NCBI GenBank assembly: GCA_029555415.1
Contig: JAKPSI010000002.1
Span: 1 to 64,000, forward strand
Origin: Bacteroidota bacterium
GTDB lineage: Bacteria; Bacteroidota; Bacteroidia; Chitinophagales; Chitinophagaceae
DNA: 64,000 bases
Reading direction: 5' to 3'
Shown here one piece after another: positions 54,049 to 62,743 of this stretch. The position numbers and the translations under genes were made by a program. Position 1 is the first letter of the stretch. Each line of letters starts with the position of its first letter. The notes below the pieces were generated by a model that saw nothing but the letters and a program-made list of their open reading frames with translations, was not told the DNA's origin and ran no database searches.

Positions 54049-54633
54049 CTATTGATTCAATGCGGTTGCGCTTTCGATCCGGGTACCTTCGTACATCCAG
54101 ATAGCGGGAGCTGTGGGTTTAGTTGTTTTTACGGGTTTGCCTTTCACCACTTTGGGTGCGGCAGCAGGTTCTTCCGTAACCGGTGCAAAAGCCTGCGCCG
54201 GATCGGCAGTATTGTAAGGGCGACCGATGCATACACGCAGCGTGTTGCTTTCCTTATCGTAGATCAGGGTGCCTTCCGCAACGGCTTTACCTTCCGTTGT
54301 TTGCTGCACAGGGATCTTGTAAGTGGCCGGTGACTGGCGCAGCATGGCCTTGATCTTACCTTGTGGTAAACCTTCCACCCAAACGAGGCCCTTGTTGGTC
54401 TCATCCAGTGTGATGGTCACCTGGGCGATATCAGGATGTGCCGCTGATTCATATTTACCGAGCACCGGGAAGATCTGAGCCGTGGTAAGACCCGGTCTTG
54501 CTGGCAGGAGCTTCGCTTCATAAGGAGTTGAAATGGAATCCACGGTCGGATTCTTTTTCGCATCCCAGGTTTGCTGAGCGCTCATGTACAGACAGGATAA
54601 GGACAAAGCCAGGGCGGCAATGGTTTTTTTCAT
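54049..54633 (-). CDS. Secreted protein of unknown function
   Basis: 194 residues from ATG 54633 with a clear signal peptide (KKTIAALALSLSCLYMSAQQ, residues 2-21). The mature part is beta-rich with repeats of strand-turn pattern (ITLDETNKGLVWVEGLPQGKIK, GTLIYDKESNTLRVCIGRPYN); the end is basic and proline-rich (VVKGKPVKTTKPTAPAIW). One cysteine only. No family recognised; probably periplasmic. It diverges from uvrA, whose start is 205 bases away, and ends in its own terminator. Confidence 0.7.
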   Translation of the reverse strand: MKKTIAALALSLSCLYMSAQQTWDAKKNPTVDSISTPYEAKLLPARPGLTTAQIFPVLGKYESAAHPDIAQVTITLDETNKGLVWVEGLPQGKIKAMLRQSPATYKIPVQQTTEGKAVAEGTLIYDKESNTLRVCIGRPYNTADPAQAFAPVTEEPAAAPKVVKGKPVKTTKPTAPAIWMYEGTRIESATALNQ

Positions 54634-54838
54634 AAAGAATGTTTTTTGATAAGTAATCCGTTCTCGTACACATCCTTCAAAATATTGTGCCAGAAACGCA
54701 TTTTGGGGAAAAATAGCCCCCGCTCTTTTCCACCCCCTGTTCATAATCGCGTAATTAACCTTTCACTTGTTGCTGAAGAAAGAAGGCGTCACGGTCGTTT
54801 CAACTCAGTCCGCATGCAGTATCTTCGGGGTTCGAATC

Positions 54839-57712
54839 ATGGCAAAAAAATCAGTAATCAATAAGCCGGAGCCTGTACCTGTCATTGCACAGGATCAGAT
54901 CGAAGTATTCGGCGCCCGGGAGCATAACCTGAAGAATATCGATATCAGCATCCCCAAGAACAAGATGGTGGTGATCACCGGTATCAGCGGCAGCGGTAAA
55001 TCTTCCCTGGCCTTCGATACTATTTATTCTGAGGGTCAGCGCCGTTATATGGAAACTTTCGGTGCCTATGCCCGTCAGTTCATCGGTGATATGGAAAGAC
55101 CGGATGTGGACAAGATCACCGGCTTATCACCTGTGATCTCCATCGAACAAAAGACCACCAACAAGAACCCGCGTTCCACCGTGGGTACCATCACAGAAGT
55201 ATACGATTTCTTCCGCCTGCTCTATGCCCGTATCGGCGAAGCCTATTCCTACAACACCGGTAAGAAGATGGTGAAATGGAGTGAGGAAGAGATCGTGGAG
55301 AATATCTGCCATAAATACGAAGGGAAGAAGATCACCCTGCTGGCACCCGTGGTGCGTGGCCGTAAAGGTCATTACCGCGAACTGTTCGAGGACCTGCGCA
55401 AAAAAGGATACCTGAAAGTGCGCGTGGATGGTGAGATCATGGACCTGGTGCCGAAGATGCAGGTGGACCGGTACAAGATCCACGACATTGAACTGGTGAT
55501 CGACCGTATGCCTGTGACCGATGATATGCGTGTGCGCATCAGCCAGAGTGTGCAGCAGGCTTTGAAAACCGGTAAGGACCTGCTCTTCCTGCAGGTGAAT
55601 GAAGAAAAGAAAGTGACACAGTATTCAAAAATGCTGATGTGCGAGGATACCGGACTGAGTTATGAAGAACCTTCACCCAACGCGTTCTCCTTTAATTCAC
55701 CGTACGGTGCCTGTCCCACATGTAAGGGATTAGGTACTACCTATAGCGTGAATATGGAAACGGTGATCCCGGACTACAACCTCAGTCTCAGCGAAGGCGG
55801 TATTGAGCCGCTGGGCGCGGAAAGAGAAGCCCATGTATTCCGGCAGGTGCAGGAACTGGCAAAGAAACATAAGATATCGCTGAAGGCCCCGCTGAAGGAC
55901 CTCAAGCAAAAGGATATGAACCTGCTGCTGTTCGGTAATGAAGAAGGGATCGAATTATCTGAAGGGGATGAAGGTTTTGATAATGTGAAGTTCGATCCGT
56001 ACGGTCCGTACGAAGGGATCGTGAACATGCTGAAACGCTGGTTCAGCAATGGCTACAGCGAAAATCTGCGGGAGTGGGCGGAAGGATACATGCAGCTGAA
56101 GCCCTGTGAAAGTTGCGGCGGCGCAAGGCTGAAAAAAGAAAGTCTCTGGTTCAAGATCGACAACCGTTCTATTGCCGAGCTCGGCAATATGAATCTCGAT
56201 AATTTGTATGGCTGGATCGACGGACTCGAACTCCGGATCGATAACAAACAACGCGTCATCGCGAAAGATGTACTGAAGGAGATCCGGGAAAGATTGCAGT
56301 TCCTGCTGAATGTGGGCTTGACCTATCTCTGTCTCAACCGACCTTCCAAAACACTGAGTGGAGGTGAGTCACAACGCATTCGACTGGCTACGCAGATCGG
56401 TTCACAATTGCAGGGCATCACGTATGTACTGGATGAACCTTCCATCGGATTGCATCAGCGGGATAACCACCGGCTGATCGAAGCACTGAAAGACCTGCGG
56501 GATATTGGGAACAGTGTGCTGGTGGTGGAACATGATAAGGATATCATGCTCGCAGCCGATCACCTGATCGATATCGGTCCCAAGGCCGGTTATCACGGGG
56601 GACGGATCGTCGCACAGGGTGCGCCGGCTGACCTGCTGAAACTGGATACCCTCACATCGGGTTATCTGAACGGAACGCTGAAGATCCCGGTACCTGCGGA
56701 AAGAAGAAAAGGCAATGGAAAAGTGCTGGAGCTGAAAGGCGCGGCAGGGAATAATCTGCAGAAAGTGGATGTGCAGTTCCCGCTGGGCAAGTTCATCGTG
56801 GTGAGTGGCGTGAGTGGTAGTGGGAAATCCACCCTGATCAATGAAACATTGTATCCCTTATTGTCAAAACACGCGTTCGGTTCCAAAATGAACCCGCTGG
56901 AATATAAGTCCATCAAAGGGTTGGAGCATATCGATAAAGTGATCGAGATCGATCAGTCGCCCATCGGCCGCACACCCAGAAGTAATCCCGCTACCTATTG
57001 CGGATTCTTCACGGAGATCCGGACCTTGTTCGCATCGATACCGGAAGCGAAGATCCGGGGTTACAACGCGGGTCGTTTCTCCTTCAATGTGAAGAGCGGG
57101 CGTTGCGAAGTATGTGAAGGTGGTGGGATGCGCGTGATCGAAATGAATTTTCTACCCGATGTATATGTACATTGCGAAAAATGCAACGGCAAACGATATA
57201 ACCGTGAAACCCTGGAGATCCGTTACAAAGGTAAATCCATCGCGGATGTACTGAACATGACAGTCGAAGAGGCGGTGGAGTTCTTCCAGCCGGTACCTTA
57301 TTTATACCGGAAGATCAAAGTACTGGAAGAAGTAGGATTGGGTTATATCACTCTCGGGCAAAGTGCCGTGACACTGAGCGGGGGAGAAGCGCAACGCGTG
57401 AAACTATCGACAGAGCTGGGAAAGAAGGATACGGGCAAGACATTCTATATCCTGGATGAACCCACGACCGGTCTGCATTTCGAGGATATCAGGCATTTGC
57501 TGGATGTACTGAATAAACTGGTCGACCGTGGCAATACGGTACTCGTGATCGAACATAATATGGATGTGATCAAAGTGGCCGATCATGTGATCGATCTGGG
57601 ACCGGAAGGAGGGGATGGTGGCGGCCGCATCTTATTTGAAGGCACGCCGGAAGGACTGGCGAAATGCAAAGAGAGTTTTACGGCTCCGTTCTTAGCGGAG
57701 GAACTGAAATAA
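54839..57712 (+). CDS. uvrA: Excinuclease ABC subunit A
   Basis: DNA damage recognition ATPase of nucleotide excision repair, 957 residues. Two ABC modules: Walker A GISGSGKSSLAFDTI and GVSGSGKSTLINETL, signatures TLSGGESQRI and TLSGGEAQRV, Walker B VLDEPSIGLHQRD and ILDEPTTGLHFED; zinc sites CPTCKGLG, CESCGG and the C-terminal CEVCEGGGMR...CEKCNGKRY. Insertion domains are normal. ATG 54839 gives MAKKS; frames from 54767 add an unlikely 24 residues. Ends at a bidirectional terminator. Confidence 0.97.
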   Translation: MAKKSVINKPEPVPVIAQDQIEVFGAREHNLKNIDISIPKNKMVVITGISGSGKSSLAFDTIYSEGQRRYMETFGAYARQFIGDMERPDVDKITGLSPVISIEQKTTNKNPRSTVGTITEVYDFFRLLYARIGEAYSYNTGKKMVKWSEEEIVENICHKYEGKKITLLAPVVRGRKGHYRELFEDLRKKGYLKVRVDGEIMDLVPKMQVDRYKIHDIELVIDRMPVTDDMRVRISQSVQQALKTGKDLLFLQVNEEKKVTQYSKMLMCEDTGLSYEEPSPNAFSFNSPYGACPTCKGLGTTYSVNMETVIPDYNLSLSEGGIEPLGAEREAHVFRQVQELAKKHKISLKAPLKDLKQKDMNLLLFGNEEGIELSEGDEGFDNVKFDPYGPYEGIVNMLKRWFSNGYSENLREWAEGYMQLKPCESCGGARLKKESLWFKIDNRSIAELGNMNLDNLYGWIDGLELRIDNKQRVIAKDVLKEIRERLQFLLNVGLTYLCLNRPSKTLSGGESQRIRLATQIGSQLQGITYVLDEPSIGLHQRDNHRLIEALKDLRDIGNSVLVVEHDKDIMLAADHLIDIGPKAGYHGGRIVAQGAPADLLKLDTLTSGYLNGTLKIPVPAERRKGNGKVLELKGAAGNNLQKVDVQFPLGKFIVVSGVSGSGKSTLINETLYPLLSKHAFGSKMNPLEYKSIKGLEHIDKVIEIDQSPIGRTPRSNPATYCGFFTEIRTLFASIPEAKIRGYNAGRFSFNVKSGRCEVCEGGGMRVIEMNFLPDVYVHCEKCNGKRYNRETLEIRYKGKSIADVLNMTVEEAVEFFQPVPYLYRKIKVLEEVGLGYITLGQSAVTLSGGEAQRVKLSTELGKKDTGKTFYILDEPTTGLHFEDIRHLLDVLNKLVDRGNTVLVIEHNMDVIKVADHVIDLGPEGGDGGGRILFEGTPEGLAKCKESFTAPFLAEELK

Positions 57713-57749
57713 AAAAAATCCCGGCCTTGTTCGCCGGGATTTTTTTTTA
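57711..57749. terminator. Bidirectional terminator between uvrA and the Yip1 gene
   Basis: Core stem AATCCCGGC / GCCGGGATT with a 7-base loop, flanked by A-run and T-run on either side (57711-57718; 57740-57749), so it works on both strands. Confidence 0.9.
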
Positions 57750-57764
57750 TAAGTCTCGATCAGA

Positions 57765-58364
57765 TCAACCGAGATTGATAGAACCGGTGCCGAAAGCGGC
57801 CGGGTTGAAGATCTTATTCGCGATGAATGACAGAACCCAGGTCACAACGATCGCTACAACAAGGGTGACGACGAAGTAATTCATTTTTTTATCTTCCGGT
57901 GCGGGTTTCAGAACCGGCAGTCCGATATAAAGCAGGTAGAGTCCATAGATCGATGCAACGAGTGCAAGGATCGCAAGAGAAGGGATGACCAGTAAAATGG
58001 CACCTACCATTCCGGCTGTTGAAGAGTAGGCCGCTACCTGGAATGACTTTCCGAAATTCTTTTCTGCACCAAAATTGGGAGCGAGTGCATCTATGACAAA
58101 AGCGAGGATATAAACACCTCCAATGGCCCGGATCGCATAGGAAATGGCCATTTTGATGCCCCATTCTGTTCCGCTGACTCTGAAGAATCCGTAGTTAAGT
58201 CCAATAAGTCCGAACCCGATAAAGGCAGCAACTGCGCCTATCAGCGTAAGCGGAAGAATATATGTTGTTGTGATCCCGGCAGGGTTGGCTTCTTCGCCAT
58301 TGATGACTCCCCACTCTTTCTGGGGGGCTGTCAAAATGTTTTTGACGCGTTCAATGAGATTCAT
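57765..58364 (-). CDS. Yip1-domain membrane protein
   Basis: 199 residues from ATG 58364, starting MNLIERVKNILTAPQKEW, the common opening of bacterial Yip1 proteins, followed by five membrane helices (residues ~30-52, 58-82, 99-122, 128-148, 165-188). Cellular role in bacteria is not established. The C-terminus lies 16 bases from the uvrA terminator. A longer frame to 58412 is rejected since its extra N-terminus is basic and non-family. Confidence 0.82.
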   Translation of the reverse strand: MNLIERVKNILTAPQKEWGVINGEEANPAGITTTYILPLTLIGAVAAFIGFGLIGLNYGFFRVSGTEWGIKMAISYAIRAIGGVYILAFVIDALAPNFGAEKNFGKSFQVAAYSSTAGMVGAILLVIPSLAILALVASIYGLYLLYIGLPVLKPAPEDKKMNYFVVTLVVAIVVTWVLSFIANKIFNPAAFGTGSINLG

Positions 58365-58845
58365 AGTAGCTGATGTTTTGGTGGTTCGCCTACTCGTTTG
58401 GCTTTTCGGCAATCGCCCCCGGGGGTTTAAAAGCGGTTCCGGGAAGTTTCCGCATATAGGAATTCATCCTAATATACACAGTTTTAGGGATTGGGGCGTA
58501 ACGGTCATGTGAATTTTTCAGGAAGTAGGCAAAAAGTGGGATGAAGAGGGGGGTGGGGGGGAACCCGCAGGCGGAAACAGGAAGCAAGGGGAAATCTTTT
58601 CGGATGCAGCGGCAAGCTGGTTTTTCACCCGGATAACGGATCTCGGCCAACTTCTTCCTGCCCCGCGGGTTTCTTAGTTATGGCAATGTAAAAAGAACTC
58701 GTGTTGAAAAAAATACCATAAGCGGGCAGAGAGTGTTTAATAAAATGAGTACAGATTATGAGAGTACCAATAATAGAGAACGGATTAGGTTTTTTCAACC
58801 AGGGTATCAGATTCTATTAAGCTCTCTGTCGCTTATGGCAGGACG
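58365..58845. other. 480-bp intergenic stretch
   Basis: No gene seen. It has a G-run (58545-58560, with GGGGTGGGGGGG), AT-rich parts, and the inverted-repeat element at 58716-58838. No promoter match found for the Yip1 gene. Confidence 0.4.
58716..58838. repeat. 123-bp element bounded by inverted repeats
   Basis: Left end CCATAAGCGGGCAGAGAG (58716-58733), right end CTCTCTGTCGCTTATGG (58822-58838); the ends are complementary over 17 bases with one base bulge and one mismatch. The interior of 88 bases is AT-rich and non-coding. Size and ends resemble a miniature mobile element, but no target duplication is visible. It ends 8 bases before the stop of the T9SS sorting gene, so it could also be a long terminator. 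Confidence 0.5.
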
Positions 58846-59265
58846 TTACCGGATCTCGAATTTTCCGGCCGCGGATTCCTCGTCTCCGTTGAATACGCGG
58901 TAGATGTACTGGCCCCTCGCAAGGCCGGTAAGCCTGATGTGATCTTTGGCTTTCATCTTAGTATTGTTGATCAGGGTGCCTTGCAGATCGAAGACGAAGA
59001 AGTCGACTTCCATGCCTTCATTCTCCTTGGCCACCACGTGCATATCACGTTTAATGATGTCAGGGTAGATCTTCACCGCTGTGTTGTTCAGTGAGACAGC
59101 GGTCTTGTGTTTTGCTTTTTTAGCAGGCTCTTCTTTTGCAGCATTGGTACGGATCGCTTTCACCGTGGTGGTAGTGTCAGCATAACCGGCCTGGGTCAGC
59201 AATAATGCGGCACCCAGTAACAGCAGATAAGCAGCCTGTTTTTTCAGCGTGATTAACTTTTTCAT
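58846..59265 (-). CDS. Stand-alone T9SS type A sorting-domain protein
   Basis: 139 residues: signal peptide (residues 1-29, ending TQAGYAD), a 35-residue linker rich in A, K and T, then about 75 residues (VKIYPDIIKRDMHVV, FFVFDLQGTLINNTKMKAKD, LTGLARGQYIYRVFN, KFEIR) with the strand pattern of a type A C-terminal sorting domain. Such domains normally sit at the end of a large secreted protein; here nothing else is present. It may be a free domain or a small surface protein. The PorG-like gene follows upstream. Confidence 0.72.
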   Translation of the reverse strand: MKKLITLKKQAAYLLLLGAALLLTQAGYADTTTTVKAIRTNAAKEEPAKKAKHKTAVSLNNTAVKIYPDIIKRDMHVVAKENEGMEVDFFVFDLQGTLINNTKMKAKDHIRLTGLARGQYIYRVFNGDEESAAGKFEIR

Positions 59266-59314
59266 AGTGGGTCGTGTTTTCAGGTGGTCGTATACTGATT
59301 ATGATACTACGCTC

Positions 59315-60292
59315 TTAATAAAACACCGGGCACTTCAGTTGTCTCTTCGCTAATCCACTCGGGGAGTTTGAACCATTGATACGCCATCCCAACCGGAGGA
59401 TACCGGAGAAGAATGCGTCATTCTGGTTCGGGTTACCGCGTTGCTCATTGATATAAGGCCTGTTCACACTTGGGTTATAGAACTGTTCACGGTAAGACAG
59501 CTGGCGGGCCTGCTGTGCTAATTCGGGTGACAGGTGCACATCAAAGTAGTGCGGATCGATATAATCGGTACTTACATCGTCAATATAGTCGGTGAAAGTC
59601 TTGCGGTGCAGGATCTCAAATCCTACATACATGCTTTCATTCAGGTAATATTTGAAACCACCGCCCATCACGATCTCTTTCTGGGTCAGTGAATAGTCCT
59701 TGCGTTTCGGGTATTCCGGGAAACCCTGACCTTCCAGGTGGAGGGGTTTCAGTTCCACCCAGCTCATATTTCCGGCAGGATCATAATACTGTGCCTTGGG
59801 ATTGAAGTGGAAAATGCCCACACCGGCCAGTCCGTAAGGACGCAACTTGTGTGAAAGCCCATCGTACTGTTCAAGGAACACGGTCGGGTAGATCTCGGCT
59901 GCCACATATGCTTCAGCAAGGGCGGATTTAAAGCCCAGGTTCCTGCGGCGGCGGTCCATTTCTACTTTACCGGTTGATTTGATCAGACTGTCATAGCCTT
60001 CGAGTTGTCCGATATTAGCGGAAACACGGAAGCCCAGCCATTCGGTGGGATAAAAGTTCACATACAAGCCCTTGATCAGTTTCGTGACCGGCAGGTTTAC
60101 GTCCTTGATAAAGGTGGTTCCCGCACCACGGTTTCCGCCCAGGTCACCCAGGAAGAATGAAGGGCCAAAGCCAAGACCTAATTCGATCTTGCCATTAGCA
60201 GCCGCGATGGATTGGGATTGTGCAGTGAAGGAAAAGAGGCTGCATAAGCAGATAAGCACGATAAGCCGTACTTGGGGTACTCTCGTTTTCAT
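59315..60292 (-). CDS. Outer-membrane beta-barrel protein, PorG / DUF6089-like
   Basis: 325 residues with a signal peptide (residues 1-28, ending AQSQS). Barrel-like strands in IELGLGFGPSFFLGDLGG, GLYVNFYPTEWLGFRVSANIG, LRPYGLAGVGIFHFNP, EIVMGGGFKYYLNESMYVGFEILHRKTFTDYIDDVST and a final aromatic tail CPVFY. The segment RKTFTDYIDDVST is the typical motif, as I recall, of the PorG-type family tied to type IX secretion. Role in T9SS is thus inferred. Adjacent to the stand-alone sorting domain gene. Confidence 0.75.
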   Translation of the reverse strand: MKTRVPQVRLIVLICLCSLFSFTAQSQSIAAANGKIELGLGFGPSFFLGDLGGNRGAGTTFIKDVNLPVTKLIKGLYVNFYPTEWLGFRVSANIGQLEGYDSLIKSTGKVEMDRRRRNLGFKSALAEAYVAAEIYPTVFLEQYDGLSHKLRPYGLAGVGIFHFNPKAQYYDPAGNMSWVELKPLHLEGQGFPEYPKRKDYSLTQKEIVMGGGFKYYLNESMYVGFEILHRKTFTDYIDDVSTDYIDPHYFDVHLSPELAQQARQLSYREQFYNPSVNRPYINEQRGNPNQNDAFFSGILRLGWRINGSNSPSGLAKRQLKCPVFY

Positions 60293-60428
60293 GGTATCAG
60301 ATTTCTGGTTTTTCTATTATTGGATTCGGATACTAAATTATAGAAAGAATAATCCAACAGGTAATCTGTACCGGTATTTTTTTTATTGTGGGCCTTAAAA
60401 TGTTTTAGTACTTGGGGATTCTACGATG

Positions 60429-60890
60429 TTATGATGGAGATAGTACCATTTCTATGTGTTCAATGCCATCTTCCAGATATACATCACCTGCAACAATGAA
60501 GCCAAACGATGAGTAGAAATTTTTCAGATATAATTGTGCGCCGATGCGTTGAGGAATATTCCCGTATAAAGCTTTTACTGTGTCAATGGATCTTGTCATC
60601 AGTTCTTTTCCGGCACCTGTACGTCTTACTAAAGGCGATGTGATCACTCTTCCGATCGATGGTTCTGTATAAGATACGCCCGGAGGCACCAGTCTGGTAT
60701 AGGCCACCAGCCTGCCTTCCAGCCATCCCATCAGGTGCCTGCAGTGCTGATCCTTATCATCAGCGTCCTGGAATACACAGTTCTGTTCCACCACAAATAC
60801 TTCATTGCGCAATTGTAAAATAGCATAGAGTTCTGAAGGTTTCAGTTCCTCAAATTCCCTGATCGACCATTGAATGTTTGCTGCGTTCAT
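60429..60890 (-). CDS. elaA: GNAT acetyltransferase, ElaA type
   Basis: 153 residues. ElaA signature: LKPSELYAILQLRNEVFVVEQNC, then YQDADDKDQHCRHLMGW-like acid/His block, RVITSPLVRRTGAGKELMTRSID (acetyl-CoA-binding loop R/Q-x2-G-x-G/A) and NFYSSFGFIVAGD. Acetylates an unknown amine. It stands alone between the PorG-like gene and the M28 peptidase. The bases between it and its neighbour at 60960 include short GATAC repeats. Confidence 0.9.
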   Translation of the reverse strand: MNAANIQWSIREFEELKPSELYAILQLRNEVFVVEQNCVFQDADDKDQHCRHLMGWLEGRLVAYTRLVPPGVSYTEPSIGRVITSPLVRRTGAGKELMTRSIDTVKALYGNIPQRIGAQLYLKNFYSSFGFIVAGDVYLEDGIEHIEMVLSPS

Positions 60891-60959
60891 ATTGAATGTG
60901 CTTGTCCAAATACCAGATACCCGATACTAAATACTTTTCCTCCTAAGTGTATTTGCTAA

Positions 60960-62312
60960 CTATCTTCCTGCCGGCACCGGGATCACCGGTAAACTCTCAT
61001 TACCGTCATCACTAACCGATTGTACCGCGAAAAAGTAATTATCCTTTGAATAAGGAAGATCCATTTTCAATTCGGTCGTATAGAATTTTTTCTGCCATAC
61101 TGCACTGGTCGTTTCACGTATCACCACATAATAACCTTTCACTTTTCCGGCCGCAGGTACCTGCCAGCTCAAGTTGGTATAATTGGTCAGTTTCTTCGTT
61201 TCCACTTTCACCTCCCGGGGCATCTGGGGAGCTTTCGCCAGATTGGCCAGGTTGCTCAGGTTCATACAGGTATTCTTCCGCAGGTATTCAAAGTCCATGT
61301 ACTCCGGCAGGTCGCCATACGCGATACCGTTCTCGCTTCTTACATCCTGATGCTGGTGTGTGTAGTTCTCATTCATTTCTGTGAACCGTACCGCGGCGTA
61401 TCCTCTCTGCACATAGGGGGTATGGTCGCCTCCCCGCAGGAAACGGTCATTCCGGTATACCATCACCACTTCCAGATTATCGACATAGCGTTCGCCGATC
61501 TCCTTTACATACCGTGCAAGCTGACGGGCCTTGCCATCATTCTCCAGTCCCAGGTTACGGATATTCAGCGCGGCTTTTCCGGTATCCAGTACAGAGAATG
61601 CTTCACTGAACACACGGATCTTCGTATTGTTGATCACGTTCGTTTCATTACTGTTGTTGCTGCCCATGATATCATTATTCAGCACCGCTTCAATGTTCCA
61701 GTTACCTTTCTTCGCTTTGTCCGCCATATAATTGGCACCCAGCAATCCCTGTTCTTCTCCGCTCACCGCGACGAAGATGATCGTGGCCGGGAAATTGCGT
61801 TGGCTCATGATCCGGGCGCATTCCAGCACCGCGGCCACGCCACTCGCGTCATCATTCGCGCCTGGTGCGTCACCTGTTCCATCCATCACATTACTGCGCA
61901 TATTATCCAGATGCCCGCTGATCAGGAAGATCCTGTTATCATTAGGGTCCGTTCCTTTTAAAGTCGCGACCACATTACCTAACAATGTCGGTTTATCCAC
62001 CCGGCGTCCGTCCGGTTGCAGCGTTACGGTATCAATGAAAGCCGTCAGTCGGCCGCCACTCTGTTTCGCGAATTCATTGAAACGACTCAGTACCCATACA
62101 CGTGCGGCGCCGATCCCACGTCCCGGATCGGTCTGTGTGCTCAGCGTACTGCGTGTGCCGAAGCTCACCATTTTGCGGATATAGGATTCAAGGGAATCCT
62201 TTGAAACTTCAGTGACCATTTTGGCGATCTGCGGATCACGGTTGATGGTGGTCTGGGCCTGCATCATGGTGAATGCAGTGAGGAGCAAAAGGCTGGCGGT
62301 CAGTTTTTTCAT
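60960..62312 (-). CDS. Secreted M28-family metallopeptidase
   Basis: 450 residues from ATG 62312 with a signal peptide (KKLTASLLLLTAFTMMQAQ). M28 zinc ligands: ISGHLDNM (His), GANDDASGVA (bridging Asp), SGEEQGLLG (catalytic Glu and ligand Glu), NNDIMGS (Asp) and GGDHTPYVQRG (His). The last 85 residues (KLTNYTNLSWQVPAAGKVKGY) look like a fibronectin type III module. Exopeptidase outside the cytoplasm. Its gene starts 44 bases after the end of the truncated hemoglobin gene, on the same strand. Confidence 0.9.
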   Translation of the reverse strand: MKKLTASLLLLTAFTMMQAQTTINRDPQIAKMVTEVSKDSLESYIRKMVSFGTRSTLSTQTDPGRGIGAARVWVLSRFNEFAKQSGGRLTAFIDTVTLQPDGRRVDKPTLLGNVVATLKGTDPNDNRIFLISGHLDNMRSNVMDGTGDAPGANDDASGVAAVLECARIMSQRNFPATIIFVAVSGEEQGLLGANYMADKAKKGNWNIEAVLNNDIMGSNNSNETNVINNTKIRVFSEAFSVLDTGKAALNIRNLGLENDGKARQLARYVKEIGERYVDNLEVVMVYRNDRFLRGGDHTPYVQRGYAAVRFTEMNENYTHQHQDVRSENGIAYGDLPEYMDFEYLRKNTCMNLSNLANLAKAPQMPREVKVETKKLTNYTNLSWQVPAAGKVKGYYVVIRETTSAVWQKKFYTTELKMDLPYSKDNYFFAVQSVSDDGNESLPVIPVPAGR

Positions 62313-62356
62313 GTCTGTCAATTCAGTGTTTAAATATATTGAAATAGCGGCGGCGC

Positions 62357-62743
62357 TTACATCGGCCGGTCAGAATTCTCCTGGAACATCTTAACACGCA
62401 TGACCTCGGCGATGGTGCGGGCACGCTTCTTTGCATTCTCCGTTACATCACCACTGAAATGCAGGTCCAGACTGGCTTCGAACAATTCGATCCAGCGGGT
62501 GAAATGATGGTCGAGCATCGGTACTTTACGGTTCACATTGAAATGCGCGCCCATCGTATCCCTTACGTAAGCCTGACGGCCCAGCAGGATCGTTTCCCAG
62601 AAATCACACATGATGGGAAGATGCTTGTTCCAGTCCGTCTTCATCACATCCAGAAAGATGGGGCCCAGGTCCGGGTCCTGCATGATGTTATCATAAAAAT
62701 GATACACTACTTTCTCAATGTCCTGCCTTGTACTAATATCCAT
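62357..62743 (-). CDS. Group III truncated hemoglobin
   Basis: 128 residues, heme protein of the same family as that at 9906. Marks: CDFWETILLGRQAY, proximal histidine in MLDHHFTRWIELFEASLDLHF, and TENAKKRARTIAEVM. The start overlaps the rarA stop by 11 bases, so expression is coupled to rarA, which is a less specific setting than the cbb3 operon of the other copy. Probably the older, housekeeping copy in a higher-GC background. Confidence 0.93.
   Translation of the reverse strand: MDISTRQDIEKVVYHFYDNIMQDPDLGPIFLDVMKTDWNKHLPIMCDFWETILLGRQAYVRDTMGAHFNVNRKVPMLDHHFTRWIELFEASLDLHFSGDVTENAKKRARTIAEVMRVKMFQENSDRPM

Noticed and set aside
54822-54840. GGTTCGAATC, resembling a tRNA T-loop
   Set aside because: Flanking bases do not pair as a T-stem and no other tRNA arms are present; it is the end of the uvrA leader.
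60900-60950. Short GATAC-type repeats upstream of elaA
   Set aside because: Only a few imperfect copies; no structure or function visible.
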